Translations under genes and position numbers: made by a program
Notes under the pieces: model-generated
Database searches by the model: none
The model's input: only the letters and a program-made list of their open reading frames with translations
Told to the model about the DNA's origin: nothing
In this document: one piece after another, positions 28,507 through 40,094 of the stretch
How the letters are laid out: every line of letters starts with the position of its first letter
Numbering within the stretch: the stretch's first letter is position 1
Source of the DNA: Hyposmocoma kahamanoa
Lineage: Eukaryota; Arthropoda; Insecta; Lepidoptera; Cosmopterigidae
Direction: 5' to 3'
Length of the DNA stretch: 64,000 nt
NCBI RefSeq assembly: GCF_003589595.1
Contig: NW_020653200.1
Location: 3,833,104-3,897,103 of the forward strand

Positions 28507-28935
28507 TAGAGATGGGACAAACTGCTTATTTTTTTAAGCGTTTGAACGTTGTAACTTTTAAAAAAAAGTGTCTGTTTTCGACGCTTTTCACCTAAACGCT
28601 TTCAGTTTGAAGGTTAAAAAATAGACTTTCATGTTAAAAAAGCTTGCAACATGGACGTCGTGTTGATAGCGAAAAGCAAGATAAAACCACTAAAGTTTTT
28701 AAGTTAAGTAAGCTTATTTGTAAAACACGAGTTTCATTTTTATTTATAAAATTATTATTCAAATTAACGAATTAGGTAATTTGTTTAGGAAACATAAATG
28801 GTGGGACTTGAAACTTAGGCACGTTGTAAAAAATGGAACTGTTGAGTATTGAACTGACCAACGCTTAAAATAAAAAGCGTGGTTATTTTAAAAAGTAATT
28901 TTTTTAAGTGATTTTCGTTTAAACGCCCACTTCTA
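28507..28935. mobile_element. hAT-type MITE with 8-bp target-site duplication
   Basis: The flanks carry an exact 8-bp duplication GTTGCAAG (28499-28506 and 28936-28943). The ends are inverted: TAGAGATGGGAC at left, and TAGAAGTGGGCG on the opposite strand at right. Eight-bp duplications and TAGAG.TGGGC ends fit the hAT superfamily. At 429 bp with no transposase it is non-autonomous. Confidence 0.87.
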
Positions 28936-29092
28936 GTTGCAAGGTAACGCCGCTTACTTACGTACCGTGGCACCCCTCCCCGCTTCGTCTCCTGGCCCCT
29001 TGTCCGGTGGGCACGCTTTCCGTCGTCGCCGCGCACTGTTACAACTCGCCATGTGGCATGTAGTTCTAATTTATATGTAGCAACGCAGCGTC

Positions 29093-29566
29093 ACCGATCA
29101 GATGTCGCAACGCCGACACAACGCATCGTCTAGCAATGCTCTTACATATCAATTCAATTGTTCAATATTATCAGGCTTAAAACGCTAATTAATATTAGGT
29201 AAAAAAAATGTTGTTAATAAGTTGCTAGAACACCAGGGGTACTCAGACTAATTATATTCTTATTTTGCGCGCCCGTGTTACGACTCCGGAGCTCTGTCAT
29301 ATCGAGCTCTGTTGACAAATAAAGGGAAAGGAAAGAGTTAGGTGGGAATTAGCGTATTACTTTAATTAAAAGCTTAATTAAATGCATATAATTGTACAAA
29401 ATTGGTAACTTATTGGCTATTGAACCTGAATTATGAGGATACTCAAAATCTAATTGAGATAATTAAATAATTGCATGACATAATACATTCCAGTTCTCAT
29501 ACAGTCCAATTCTCCCGATTTTATGTAATTGTTTCCCATAAATATAATATCAAACATTGATCACAC
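29093..29566. other. Intergenic; no gene recognised
   Basis: AT-rich with no motif I can name. Confidence 0.4.
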
Positions 29567-30261
29567 TTTTTTATCATATTAAGTGAAGGGACGAATAATT
29601 CGTGCGTCTGGTGGTAAGCGACAAGCCTGCCCATGACAGTTGCAGTGCCATTTAGAGCTTTAAATCACTAAGATCTGAGTGGCGCACATTGCCATTGCGC
29701 CCGACACCCTAAGACATAAGTTGACAAGTCCCTTGCACCTGTAATTTCACCAGTACCTTTACCCTTCAACGCCCAAACACAGTAATGCTCACGTACTTAG
29801 AATAATAACGCATAGAATGATAGTTTCGTATCAAACGAACTGTCACAAGTGAGGCAAAAATCAAATTCATGTAGGCTAGTTTTAGTAGTAGGTTAATTTT
29901 CGGTTTCAGTGAATATTTATATAAAAATACAAGTTGAAACGCGTTACTTCCTTGTGGAATGTGATGTTAGTATCTATTTTATGTTTGTCTGACGTATTTT
30001 TACTCTCAATTACAGCACATTTCGTCATTTTTAGCTAAAATTCTTGATCTGTTCGCAGTGCAAGTTGACCTTGAGCACTGAAGGCCCGCCCGCTCGTGTA
30101 GGCCCATTGGGCGCGCTTCGATTTGCCTCACTTAGCGTGTGCGGACTAGGTTTCTATGCGTTATTATTCTAAGCTCACGTACTAATGTGCCGCCAAGCTA
30201 CTGCAGGAATAGCTAAGGTGGCAGTACTTTCCTGGACGAACTCTTTCACAAACAGCTCTAC
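29567..30261 (-). mobile_element. Lepidopteran SINE, copy 5, split by a MITE
   Basis: The two halves, 29567-29796 and 30183-30261, join into one SINE. The interruption is the TIR element at 29797-30172. Confidence 0.88.
29797..30172. mobile_element. MITE inserted in a SINE, with 8-10 bp target-site duplication
   Basis: TIRs of at least 21 bp are perfect: TTAGAATAATAACGCATAGA at left and its complement at right. GCTCACGTAC occurs on both sides (29787-29796 and 30173-30182). Because the repeat starts with G and ends with C, the true duplication could be 8 bp (CTCACGTA, hAT-like) or up to 10 bp (Mutator-like). Subterminal inverted motifs AAGTGAGGC / GCCTCACTT are also present. No coding capacity in 376 bp. 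Confidence 0.9.
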
Positions 30262-30742
30262 TCTGCTTACACTGTAAATGTGTCAATGGCAATATGAGGA
30301 TATTTGAGATAGGTAATCCTATGGACGAGGTATTCATCCGCAAATGCTACTGCTATTACTACATAGTTGATTAATATTACATGGAACTTATGTAAGTTAA
30401 AGAAATTATTTAATATAATTATCCAATAAAAAAAATTGAGTACACCCTCAGATGACCAAACAAGACAATTCTTTTAGAACAAAGAGGAAACCGCCAATTT
30501 AAAATAAACAAAAAAGTGTCACGGTCTGAAGTGTCAATTTAGGCTCACTAACACCGCTTACGACACGACTGTTCCATTTATCTTTCTTGCTTGCAATTTT
30601 TTTAACTCAATTATAACTCGGAATTGCTCCCCTTGCAATGCATTCATTTCTGGCTACTTGAAAACAATAGACGATTTTTAATTGAAATGAGAAACATAGG
30701 GGCGATTACGAAACCGCTTCTGGTCGGTTTACATAGCCTGAG
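30262..30742. other. Intergenic; no gene recognised
   Basis: AT-rich. The plus-strand frame at 30624-30839 is mostly produced by the palindrome. Confidence 0.4.
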
Positions 30743-30797
30743 AAAATTATCAGACATTTTGTACACTGTTACAGTGTACAAAATGTCTGATAATTTT
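30743..30797. repeat. Perfect palindrome, 27-bp arms, 1-nt loop
   Basis: 30743-30769 and 30771-30797 are exact reverse complements around a single T. The arm starts AAAATTATCAGACATTTTGT. Confidence 0.95.
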
Positions 30798-30954
30798 TGT
30801 TTGTTTTTGAAACTTTGTAACAAACTATCCTCAAAATAAGAAATAGCGATAACAAAAAAAGAATGCTAGGCGGTGGTTTTATGTTGGATAAATACACTAA
30901 TTTAGAAACGTAACGCAAAATATTCAGTCGCGGTAGAACCGCCGGTTTGGAGTT

Positions 30955-31060
30955 CAGGACCTATTTAAAGAGTGAGGCAGGAGCTATGGACACCGTTCTG
31001 GGTCGTGGTTGGTTCAGCAGGTGCCCCGTTGCCGTCCAGTGAGGCAATGCTGCTAGTATA
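30955..31060 (+). mobile_element. Retroelement 3' coding fragment, related to 50769-50840
   Basis: GTGGTTGGTTCAGCAGGTGC and CGTCCAGTGAGGCAATGCTG correspond closely to 50780-50830. The shared sequence encodes a GDHRSG..LVQQ..I.VQRGNA-like peptide found at the ends of some lepidopteran repeat ORFs. The family name is unknown to me. Confidence 0.5.
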
Positions 31061-33507
31061 AGTAAGTAATTCATAATTAATTTATTTATTGCAATGATGT
31101 GGTTAACATGTTGTGTACTACAAACGAAAAAAAATCTAATATAAAATTCTATAAACAAAATTGAAATGAAATGAAATTGATTCACTGTACATTATCATAT
31201 TGACTATTAATTACAATTATAAATGCAATTCAATAAAAATGTTATGTAATTAAATTTTTATTGAATAGATATTCAATTATTTTTTGTGAAATTACTCCAC
31301 TAGTTTGTTATAATTATTAATTAATAGAAAGAGCGAATACTCTGAAAACTTTTAAGTTACATTTTACTTTAGTCCAGTTTTATTTTACATTTTATGTATT
31401 CATATTTTCAGTTAATTTATTGTTGTCCATTGTTTATTAATAATTTTTCAGCCGAGCATGATACAGAGCGGTATTTGTTTTTAGTTAAGAATAAATTGAT
31501 GATCTCTTGTAAATCCCAACTTTTTGCATTTTAGTACCTATTGAAGAAGACTAGCGATATTTAGGTTGTAAATTTAACTATTTTAGATGTAATTTGTTAA
31601 CGTTTGAAATGAAAACATAATTATTTACCTGATAAAAATTATGAAGTCAAGTGTTATTATGAGTGAGACAAGTATTATGAAGTCAAGTTATAAGTTCAAG
31701 TGTTATTTGCTTACGCATGAAATGAAAGATTATTTGACTTTGAAAAGAGTAACGTAACAGCATAGGATCGCGTATTTGTAATAAATTGTATATTATAATT
31801 TCACTAAAGCACTGTCACAAAAACACTCTCGTGTTTTATTTTATTTTTTTAGACCTAGTGAGTTGTGAAACTTTCAGGTCGGAGAAAGCTAACAACTCTT
31901 ATAACACGTGTATGTTCTCCAATTTCATTGAGCCAATGTGGTGAACAAAACTTGAGAGTTGAGCTCGGATGTCCTCTGTAGAAAGCCTGAGCTCATGGAT
32001 GAATGATGAGTAAAAAGGCCACCAGAATGCCGCGATTTTTTTTTGCCCATAGTATTTAGGTAGTACCTATGCACATTTTCACCGAATCGGGAGAGATTTA
32101 CAAAATTTAAATTTAAATGAAAAACAACCAATAATGAACACCAATAACAACTATGGAATGAATGTTCAGTATTTGTGCGAGTTATTTTACAATAATTGAT
32201 TAAATACAATTAAACAAACCCCAAAAAGGGTTAACTCGATCAAATCAGTAACTTGGAGAAAATTTAATAATATCCCGTAGCGATATTTCAAACAATTCAA
32301 TTTAAGGACGAAATTTGCAATGGAAGGGATTTTTGTTATGCCGTTTAAGATATAAGACAAAACACTATAGTTACTGCGCATGAAAGCGGGTTTCTTAAAC
32401 CGACTCTAGAATTATTTAAATTTATGACTACTAAATCCAGCATAGCTTTGTAGTGAATTCCTAGAATTTTGTAATTGCTGCACATATGAAATGAAACATT
32501 TTCGTCCCGTCGCAAATATTTCATTTCATATGTGTAGATATCAATTTCACAAAAGAAATAAATATATAAATATAGTTTAGTTACGAAAAGTTCAGTAGCG
32601 ACTGCCATAAACAACAGAATTTTGATTCAGAACTAAAAAGAGCGCGTTTGTGTTATGGTTTATGAAATTATAACTGACAGATTATAGTACAGGAGTAGAA
32701 AAACAATTTTTCACATCTCACATCGCGTGTACTTCATAATATATGTTTTTTAAACTATCCAATGTTTCGGGCAAGTAAGAAAATATTTCGTTTAATGTAT
32801 TTATTTCAATATTAGTTTACATATCCTTGGTCTTAAGGGCAGTCAGTTCTACCAGTTCGTGACAGCTAAAATTTTAAAAATGTCCAACACAGACTAATAA
32901 ATCGATTAAGTGATTTATGAACAGCGGTCGACGGCAGTAAAAAGATATACACGTGGTTTTAAATTTCTAAAATATTGGTATTAAATTTAAGCATTCTTTA
33001 AAACGCAAATGAGTTATGAATTAAAAAGATACAATTTTCTCACTATTACACGTACCGACAAGATTACATTTCTAGGCATTATAAAAAACACAAGTACCGT
33101 AAATTTCATTTAAAATTAACCTTGAAAGTACAGAAATTTTTGCGCAAAAATGGTTATGTCTGCATCGGATATGTTTAGCCTCGTATTTCTACATAATGTA
33201 CAACTATTGTCAATTTGTTTTTATAGCATTTGTATCTGTGGAGTGTATAATATTGTACATACTTTATAAAGTAAAATTTGCTTAGATAAATGTTCATAAA
33301 AAAAATCTCGCCAATGCACCACTGTGCGGAGCACCGGCCCCGACAATTTTTCGCTAAGCATTGATCCATACACAGTTATGGACGACTCTGCGGACGAGCC
33401 TCTTTATAGTGCGACGTGATCGTTTAAAAGTTTTTAAATGAAGGGCATCATATCGTTATAGGTAGGTATATATGTATTTTCAGGTTCCTAGCGATAATGA
33501 TGGATTT
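31061..33507. other. Intergenic; no gene recognised
   Basis: AT-rich. The only structured item is the hairpin at 32481-32534. Confidence 0.4.
32481..32534. repeat. Hairpin with 16-bp arms and 22-nt loop
   Basis: CACATATGAAATGAAA pairs exactly with TTTCATTTCATATGTG. The loop is 32497-32518. Confidence 0.85.
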
Positions 33508-33960
33508 TGAAAGAAAGAAAGAAAGAAAGAAACGTTTATTCAGCTCAAGATAATTCAAGCTAAAAAAGGTAATTCACATTAATTATTACATATACCTATC
33601 TAAAAGCTGAAACGAATCCAACTCAGCATAATGTTAAAGCTCGCCTGCTATAACGCTGGTTTTCAGTTGGAACCGCTTTTTACAAAATGAGATGGCACGT
33701 AAGTACAAGTGTGATAAACACTAAAATTATAAAATGTAACTTAAATATTAACTAAAAATAACTAGAAAAAATACTAATAGGAATTATTGCATGACTGTAT
33801 ATAAAATACTACACTTGTCAGGGATTATTACATGAATTGAATGTATATGAAATACAGCACTTCATCATCATCATCATAATATCAGCCGGAAGACGTCCAC
33901 TGCTGAACAGTTGAGACAGTTTTGCTAGACCTACTTGAGCCTAGTTTTAAAGAGCAAAGC
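33508..33960 (-). mobile_element. 3' end of a non-LTR element with (GAAA)n tail, plus a second repeat piece
   Basis: An (AAAG)n run at 33510-33531 followed by AACGTTTATTCAGCTCAAGA. On the minus strand this reads as a 3' UTR ending in AATAAACG and a TTTC microsatellite tail, typical of CR1-group elements. At about 33858-33960 a TCATCATCATCA run and AGACGTCCACTGCTGAAC match a very common lepidopteran repeat end. No coding sequence remains. Confidence 0.55.
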
Positions 33961-34293
33961 GGCAAATCGTCGCATTATTGTCATACAACATAATTTACAA
34001 GGATATCTATTCTGTTAGCAAAAACTATTGTTTAATCTATTATTTATTTTAAAATGCTTATCACGACTTACAATAATTACAAAATTTAGAAAATTGGTTG
34101 TCGATTTCGTTAGGATGAGGAATTTTCAAAAAAGAGATGACAACACTGGGGGTGATGGCTAAAGCCATCGGACGGGTTCGTGTTATTAAAAATTAAAAAT
34201 AAAAGGAATATGTTAATTAAGAGGCTGCAGTGATTATTCCTTGGCTCTTTCCTATAACGAATAGATTGGGTAAGCTAACAATTATCGTTCTTA

Positions 34294-34580
34294 TTTTTTA
34301 TGATACCATGCGACGCGTCACGTGCGCCTGATGATAAGCGACACGCCTATCCATAGCAATGCCACGCAGAGCTTTAAATCGCAAAGACCTCAGGAGCCTT
34401 TCCACTGCACCCTTCATTCTGAGACATAAGTTGACAAGTCCCATGTTCCAGCCCCCTTATCCTTCAAAACTGGAACGCAGTTATGCTCACATTACTGCTT
34501 GGCGGCAGAAATAACTAAAATTAGGTTAGGTAGGCTGTACTTCGTGGACGAACTCTTTTACAAGGAACTCTAATGCTACA
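34294..34580 (-). mobile_element. Lepidopteran SINE, copy 6
   Basis: Full span with TTTTTTATGATACCATGCGA at its 3' end. It carries a short insertion (AAATTAGGTTAGG) near its 5' end. Confidence 0.82.
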
Positions 34581-35217
34581 GCTATTTTTTAGGCAATAGC
34601 CTCTCAGTACTGAAAAAAATATATTGTACTATGAAATTTTGTAACCATTATCTAGTTTCCGTCGTAAATATACAAGATTTCATTATTTCCGACGACATAA
34701 CAACCTAAAAAAAACCTAGGTACTTTCTTACTTTATTTGGCAGCCGAATCAAATTTATGAACAGCTGCTGCAGAACTGGCAAAAAACAAATTACCGAGAT
34801 TGTTTAGCTTTTAAATTTGACGATTTTTGACATGGCTTTTTTTGACAATACAATAAATCTTTCTTTTATTTTGTGGGCGTTATTCACAATTGTGAAAATA
34901 GAATCTTAGGTATAAAATAGATTAGTTAACCTTTTTAGGTAAATATGGAGGAAAGGAAGGAATATGTGCCTACAGTATGCACAATGAGCTCAATTTCGCG
35001 TATGCCATATCCATCAAAGTATTACATTTTAAGTTAAATTTTTATAACTAAAATTATACATTATTAGGGCCTTGTATAAGAGGTTTAGTTCTTAGTGCAT
35101 ATACTGCTAATATAACTTACTGATTATTATATTTATAAGTACATGAAATTTAATATAATTGGTTGCATAATCTACCGAGTTCTTATTTTAACTATTTTTT
35201 TCGGGTTTAAATCGCAT
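34581..35217. other. Intergenic; no gene recognised
   Basis: AT-rich with no supported feature. Confidence 0.4.
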
Positions 35218-35491
35218 GTAGTGCTCATTATGAAAGAGTACGTCCAGGGTAGTACTGCCACCTTACTTATTTCTGCCGCCAAGCGGTAATGTCAGCATTA
35301 CTGTGTTTCGGTTTCGAAGGGTAAGAGTGCTGGTGAAATTACAGGCATATGAGACTTGTCAACTTATGTCTCAGGGTGACAGGCGTAGTGCGAGTGCCTA
35401 TCCAGATCTTAACGATTTAAAGTTCTGAGTGCTTACCATCAGGCGACTTGTTCGTCCCGTAACTTAATACTATAAAAAAATAAATAAAAAA
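35218..35491 (+). mobile_element. Lepidopteran SINE, copy 7
   Basis: Near full length with a clear A-rich tail (TATAAAAAAATAAATAAAAA). Just beyond, 35512-35565 is a fragment of the TTTCGGGCCCTTTACAG repeat. Confidence 0.84.
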
Positions 35492-35647
35492 GAATTGTTT
35501 TTGCGACCAACCACCACCAACATTTCGGGCCCTTTACAGTTCCCATGGTCATAATCTACTTCATAAATTAAAAAATGTATCAGAAGGTAAAATCAATTGC
35601 AACGTAACGTAATGTATAGTACAGACAACCACGCCAATTATTAGGTC

Positions 35648-35703
35648 TAAACTAGAGAATTTCGGTACTATACTCTGGTATAGTACCGAAATTCTCTAGT
35701 TTA
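35648..35703. repeat. Perfect palindrome, 26-bp arms, TCTG loop
   Basis: 35648-35673 and 35678-35703 are exact reverse complements. The arm starts TAAACTAGAGAATTTCGGTA. Copies of CTCTAGTTTAG continue to about 35740. Confidence 0.95.
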
Positions 35704-35925
35704 GTTATTTAGTCTAGTTCTCTAGTTTAGTAATTCTCTAGTTTTTTACTCTGGTAAAAGGAATTCCCGCCGTCGCACTACTCATTACACCCAGACCAGA
35801 ACCAGGTTTGAAAAGTTAATTTTTAAAATTAGTCATACCGGGAATCGAACTCGGAACCTCATTTTCCAACACCCGCAGTATAAGCCTTTGCAACTGCAAC
35901 AACTGCAATTTGGTCTTCATAAATT
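35704..35925 (-). mobile_element. tRNA-derived SINE, copy 2, with expanded 3' end
   Basis: On the minus strand there is a box B-like GAGTTCGATTCCCGG (complement of about 35837-35851) in a tRNA-like leader, then CTGGTTCTGGTCTGGGTG as in the copy at 27545. The 3' end (leftward) runs into repeated ACTAAACTAGAGAA units and the palindrome. Confidence 0.65.
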
Positions 35926-36357
35926 TTGGAATTCATAGACGAGTTAAGAGAATAGCATTGGCCGTAGCGCAGCTAACAATTTGCGTGATATTATTACGTC
36001 GCAATTAATGCTGTTTTGTCCTCTGTTCCTTGCATCTCGAGTAGCAATTGTCGCAATAGCATTGAGGACTCTACCCGCCGAGAGACAATTGCACTACAGT
36101 GCTATGAAATAGCTTCCTCCTCTCGTAAATAGCAGCTCGGAAATCAATGTCGACGTTGTGAATTGCGGCATTGTTTTTCTTATCGTTACATTTAAGCAAC
36201 ATTTCAAATATAAATTAAACGCCATGGCACAGATTAAAAACAGCTCTCAAGCATTTCGCTAGACTGTGTTTTTCATCAAATGCTTTTAAAAGATGCATTG
36301 AAATAGAAAAATAATCATCATAATTCGTAAGAAACCGAAATAAACTGTATTCTATTT

Positions 36358-36434
36358 TGCAACTGCTGTGAACAGGCGTGTCACTTAAAACCAGGCGCAC
36401 GACTTGTTCGTCACTTGTTATCATAAAAAGAAAT
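36358..36434 (+). mobile_element. Lepidopteran SINE, copy 8, 3' fragment only
   Basis: Holds the last 75 bp: AACAGGCGTGTCACTTAAAA to CGACTTGTTCGTCACTTG and a short A tail. It is 5'-truncated, as expected for incomplete reverse transcription. Confidence 0.8.
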
Positions 36435-36788
36435 CCCAACTACTTCTACTTACCAGTGAATTGAAGATTTTCGTATATGATATCTCGATGACATTCAACG
36501 TATTTAAAGTTAAAATAAGACTACTACGTATTAGGTAGATTAGGTCGTATTGAGTAAACCTAGTTCAACAATTATTTCGACTCATCCGTAGTACAATGAT
36601 CCATGTGCAAGACTACTTGTTCTCAGGACATAGTACATCTCGTTCGTTCTTCTTCGCTGTGAATGTCAAGTCGACCGTTGTTCGATTTTATATTTCCGAA
36701 ACGAAATAAGGTATACAAATTCTTAAAACACCTTTACATAGGCCTTAGTTTGAATAACGATTATTTAATTTTTCTCGTAACATACTTA

Positions 36789-36953
36789 GGGTCGTATTCT
36801 AGAACTCTACTCAACGCTCAAGTCAGGATTGCACTGGAAACACAAGCACTGGAAATACGACCTTAATGACAGGGACTTGAGTAAGATTTCGAGTGCTTTA
36901 AACCATACACAAATCCTGACTTCAGCATTGAGTCGAGTTCTAGAATACGACCC
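36789..36953. mobile_element. MITE with TTA target-site duplication (PIF/Harbinger-like)
   Basis: The ends are inverted over about 43 bp with three to four differences: GGGTCGTATTCTAGAACTC from each outside. TTA flanks both sides (36786-36788 and 36954-36956). TTA duplications suggest the PIF/Harbinger group. At 165 bp there is no coding. Confidence 0.85.
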
Positions 36954-36956
36954 TTA

Positions 36957-38470
36957 GTCTCTTTTCGCTATGTAATCACATCGGAGTCTGTTCTTCGGAT
37001 GAATCGATTTCATTATTTGTAGAGATGTTTTGGACTTCAAAAAGCAAAAGTTTCAGGACGTATTTATTATTTAATTACATAGTATTTGGAAAGTGCTAAA
37101 TTTGCCAAAAAGGATGAATACCTTGCTGACATGAACTTTATGAAAGTTTACTCAGGCTTAGTAATTGTGGTGGTGGTGGTAACCTTAATTACAGGACGTC
37201 CCTCTCTGAGGGATTCCAATGCACCACAGGTAGTTTAATTCAGACAGCTTACCGACCCATTGTCTATCGATTAATAATCTTTATTTCATTGATTAAAAGT
37301 GTGTTATTTCTTCCTTTTTATAGCGCGATAAAAGAATTGATTTTTAAGCGATGACTTTAAGATTGTCTAGAGCCATCTTGATTCTTTCTTTGCGGTTACT
37401 TCAAAGTGAATACTTCAAAGAAGAGGCCACGTATGACGCAGCATGACATGACATGACACAACGAGATTGGGGTGACATGCTGGCTTATGTGCCTGTCACT
37501 CTTAAAGGTACACTTTACCTTTACTTTGCGCTTTGTTTTACAAAAGTCTTCTTCAAAAATTTAAACAGAATTCGCCTAAATTCGGTAATCCTACTTACCT
37601 GTCGTCAAAAGGAGTTGTGTAAAATTGCTTCGACGCGCAAATTAATTATTTGGAGAGTTTTGAAGTCAAAGCTTGGTTTAACCTTGCCTAATTGTAATGA
37701 GTATTAGTTTACAATAATTCGTGGGTCCTGTAATGTTACACTCGTTCGTGTCGTTACAATTTTTTCGGAGACATCTCTAATCTCTAAGTTTCGTTTAAAA
37801 ACTATGTTCTCAGTTAACACATCGGACAACACATGTACATCTTTTGCTACGCAAAGTGCTTCGCAATTCGCAATACGCTTGACTAAATTGTCCATAGGCG
37901 GATGGATAATCAAAGCGAATTATGTATATGTTTATAGGTACATAGATTAAATGTGCCATTGGTCATTATCGTGAACGTCCGCTTAAGCAAATAGTTACAT
38001 CGATTAATTGAACCATTAGTGTAAAAAAGAAAGTAATTTACTTTAATTAAATTGCAATTGGCTGATAATATGAATTTTCAGGTATTTTTACAGTAAAACC
38101 GCTGTTCTTTTTTTGTTCTGGTTACATTGTTTCTTTATTTATCAGGTTACATTGTTTATTTATTTATTTTATATATCTAAAAGGAAGTCTAACAGCTTAC
38201 TAAATGAAATAATAATATTAATAACCGAGAGCCAATTACAGATCCTCACAAATAGAAATATTATAAGGAACTTAGATGCACAATTTGTAAGCCTCATCAT
38301 GACTAAAAAGAGTGCCCATTCAATGCTCTTCTTGCCCAAATCACTCTCGTATTGAAAAGATCCAGATCAAAGTACAACATAGAATATTAAAATTATTGCT
38401 TGCATGTGGCATCAACTTGTTTCACTTGAAATTAGTACGGGCCGGGGGCTATATCCACTTTTAAACTTTT
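36957..38470. other. Intergenic; no gene recognised
   Basis: AT-rich. The open frames at 37453-37707 and 38113-38355 lack motifs. Confidence 0.4.
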
Positions 38471-39276
38471 TAGGTGCTTTTGTACCGGCGAGACGAGACT
38501 AGACGAGGATTGAAATTTGTATGGCAAATGTAGAGTATCATACTTTTCGACAGAAACATGATTGTTCGCGATGGCTATTAGTATCAATCGCGAAATTGTG
38601 GGGTACGTACGGTTCGAGATTTAAAAAAAAAGATGGCTCTGTCTGATTCTTCTTCCGTTAACATTATTATTATTTCGCTGGCTTAGCGATCCGAAGTGGG
38701 TCTTGGCCTCTGACACTAAGATGCACCACTCTTTTCTCTTCTGTGCTGCCAACCGGCTATTTGAAGTTCACACAGCTCTTTATGTACTTGATCGAACCAG
38801 CGTTATCTAGAACGTCCAACTGGCCTTCTGCGAGTCGGTTGCTCCAGATGTGCCCTCTTGACTGCATGAATTTCACTCATCCTCTGACAGACTTATAGAC
38901 CCGAATCGTAGTTCTCTTAGCACCTCAGTGCATTTTGGACACGGATGTCAATTTCTTCATGGCTTTGGTTGGTATCGGTCACCATGCATACTTAAATTTA
39001 TCCACTCCTCTGTACGTCTTTCCGTTGAATGAATGAATGAAACAACTGTTAACATATTTAATAACAATAATATACGGGACATATTATTTCAGCTGCGTGT
39101 TTATCGCCAGACGAACGGAACAAATTTGAAACTTCACTATCCACAACCACGTCGCGACTTTGCGCGAGCCATCGCGACCTGGAGCAAGCTATTGATGGCA
39201 ATTTTTGGTGGAAATAGGACGACGAGATTTCAATTCTCGACTGGCCTCGTCTCGCCGGTGGAAAACCACCTTTAGT
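38471..39276. mobile_element. TIR element carrying an RTE-like fragment
   Basis: The left end has GTGCTTTTGTACCGGCGAGA and CGAGACTAGACGAGGATTGA. The right end on the opposite strand reads AAAGGTGGTTTTCCACCGGC then GAGACGAGGCCAGTCGAGAA. TTTA sits on both flanks and may be the target-site duplication. Inside, 38690-39000 (GCGATCCGAAGTGGGTCTTG, CCTCTGACACTAAGATG) resembles the 3' region of lepidopteran RTE retroelements, so it is either captured or a nested insertion. Confidence 0.6.
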
Positions 39277-39900
39277 GACAATTTGTCAAAAAATGCATTT
39301 TTCTTCTATTCAATAAAGAGTTCATATTTGCAATATAGCTCAAACATGGGCCCGCCAAGGACAATATCTATAAATATCCTCAAGTCTGAATTCTGCCGCC
39401 AACTGTGGCAGGATATATACTTAATCAGTCATAATACTAATGCGTAATCGTTGCATAGCGAAGTAATTAAAGTATTTTAATTGACTGACGTAATTTTTGA
39501 TCATCATTAATAAGATCAAAATATGAAATACATAATACTTTCATGAAATGTATTGAAGACATAAAAAATGTTAAAAATACTAAAATCAAAAGCAACCATT
39601 ATAGACGCTTAACAACCTGCAATAGCAGTGGCACAAATCAATGAAATATGCGATAATACGTTGCAAATATGATATAACGTCAAAGCAGTCTGTTCCCAAA
39701 TAGTTAACTGAGTCCACATTTAAGGGCTATTATTAACAGAAAGAAAATGTTACTCTCGCCTCCTCTATAATATATTTTCTGCCATTATTCGATAGTTACA
39801 TGTAAGTGAATAATCGAAAGGTGTGCTCTGGAGTGACGAGACGAAGTTTGAAATTTTGTTACATTGGTAGAGGGATAGTTCAGTTTAATTATAATAAATT

Positions 39901-40094
39901 TGGTGAAATTACAGGCACATGGGACTTGTTAACTTATGTCTAAGGGTAACTAACGGGCGCTGTGGCAGTACTCCTCAGAACTTTGCAATTTAAAGCTCTG
40001 AATGGCACTGCAAACTGTTATGGCTATAGGCGTGTAGCTTACCATCAGGCGTTCCACTTGTTCGTCGCATCCCGGATATCATATTAAAAAAAAA
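39901..40094 (+). mobile_element. Lepidopteran SINE, copy 9, 5'-truncated
   Basis: Starts at TGGTGAAATTACAGGCACAT in the middle of the family consensus and ends with ATATTAAAAAAAAA. Confidence 0.83.

Noticed and set aside
36215..36439. 74-residue minus-strand frame
   Set aside because: Its first third is the antisense of SINE copy 8, and the rest has no recognisable feature.
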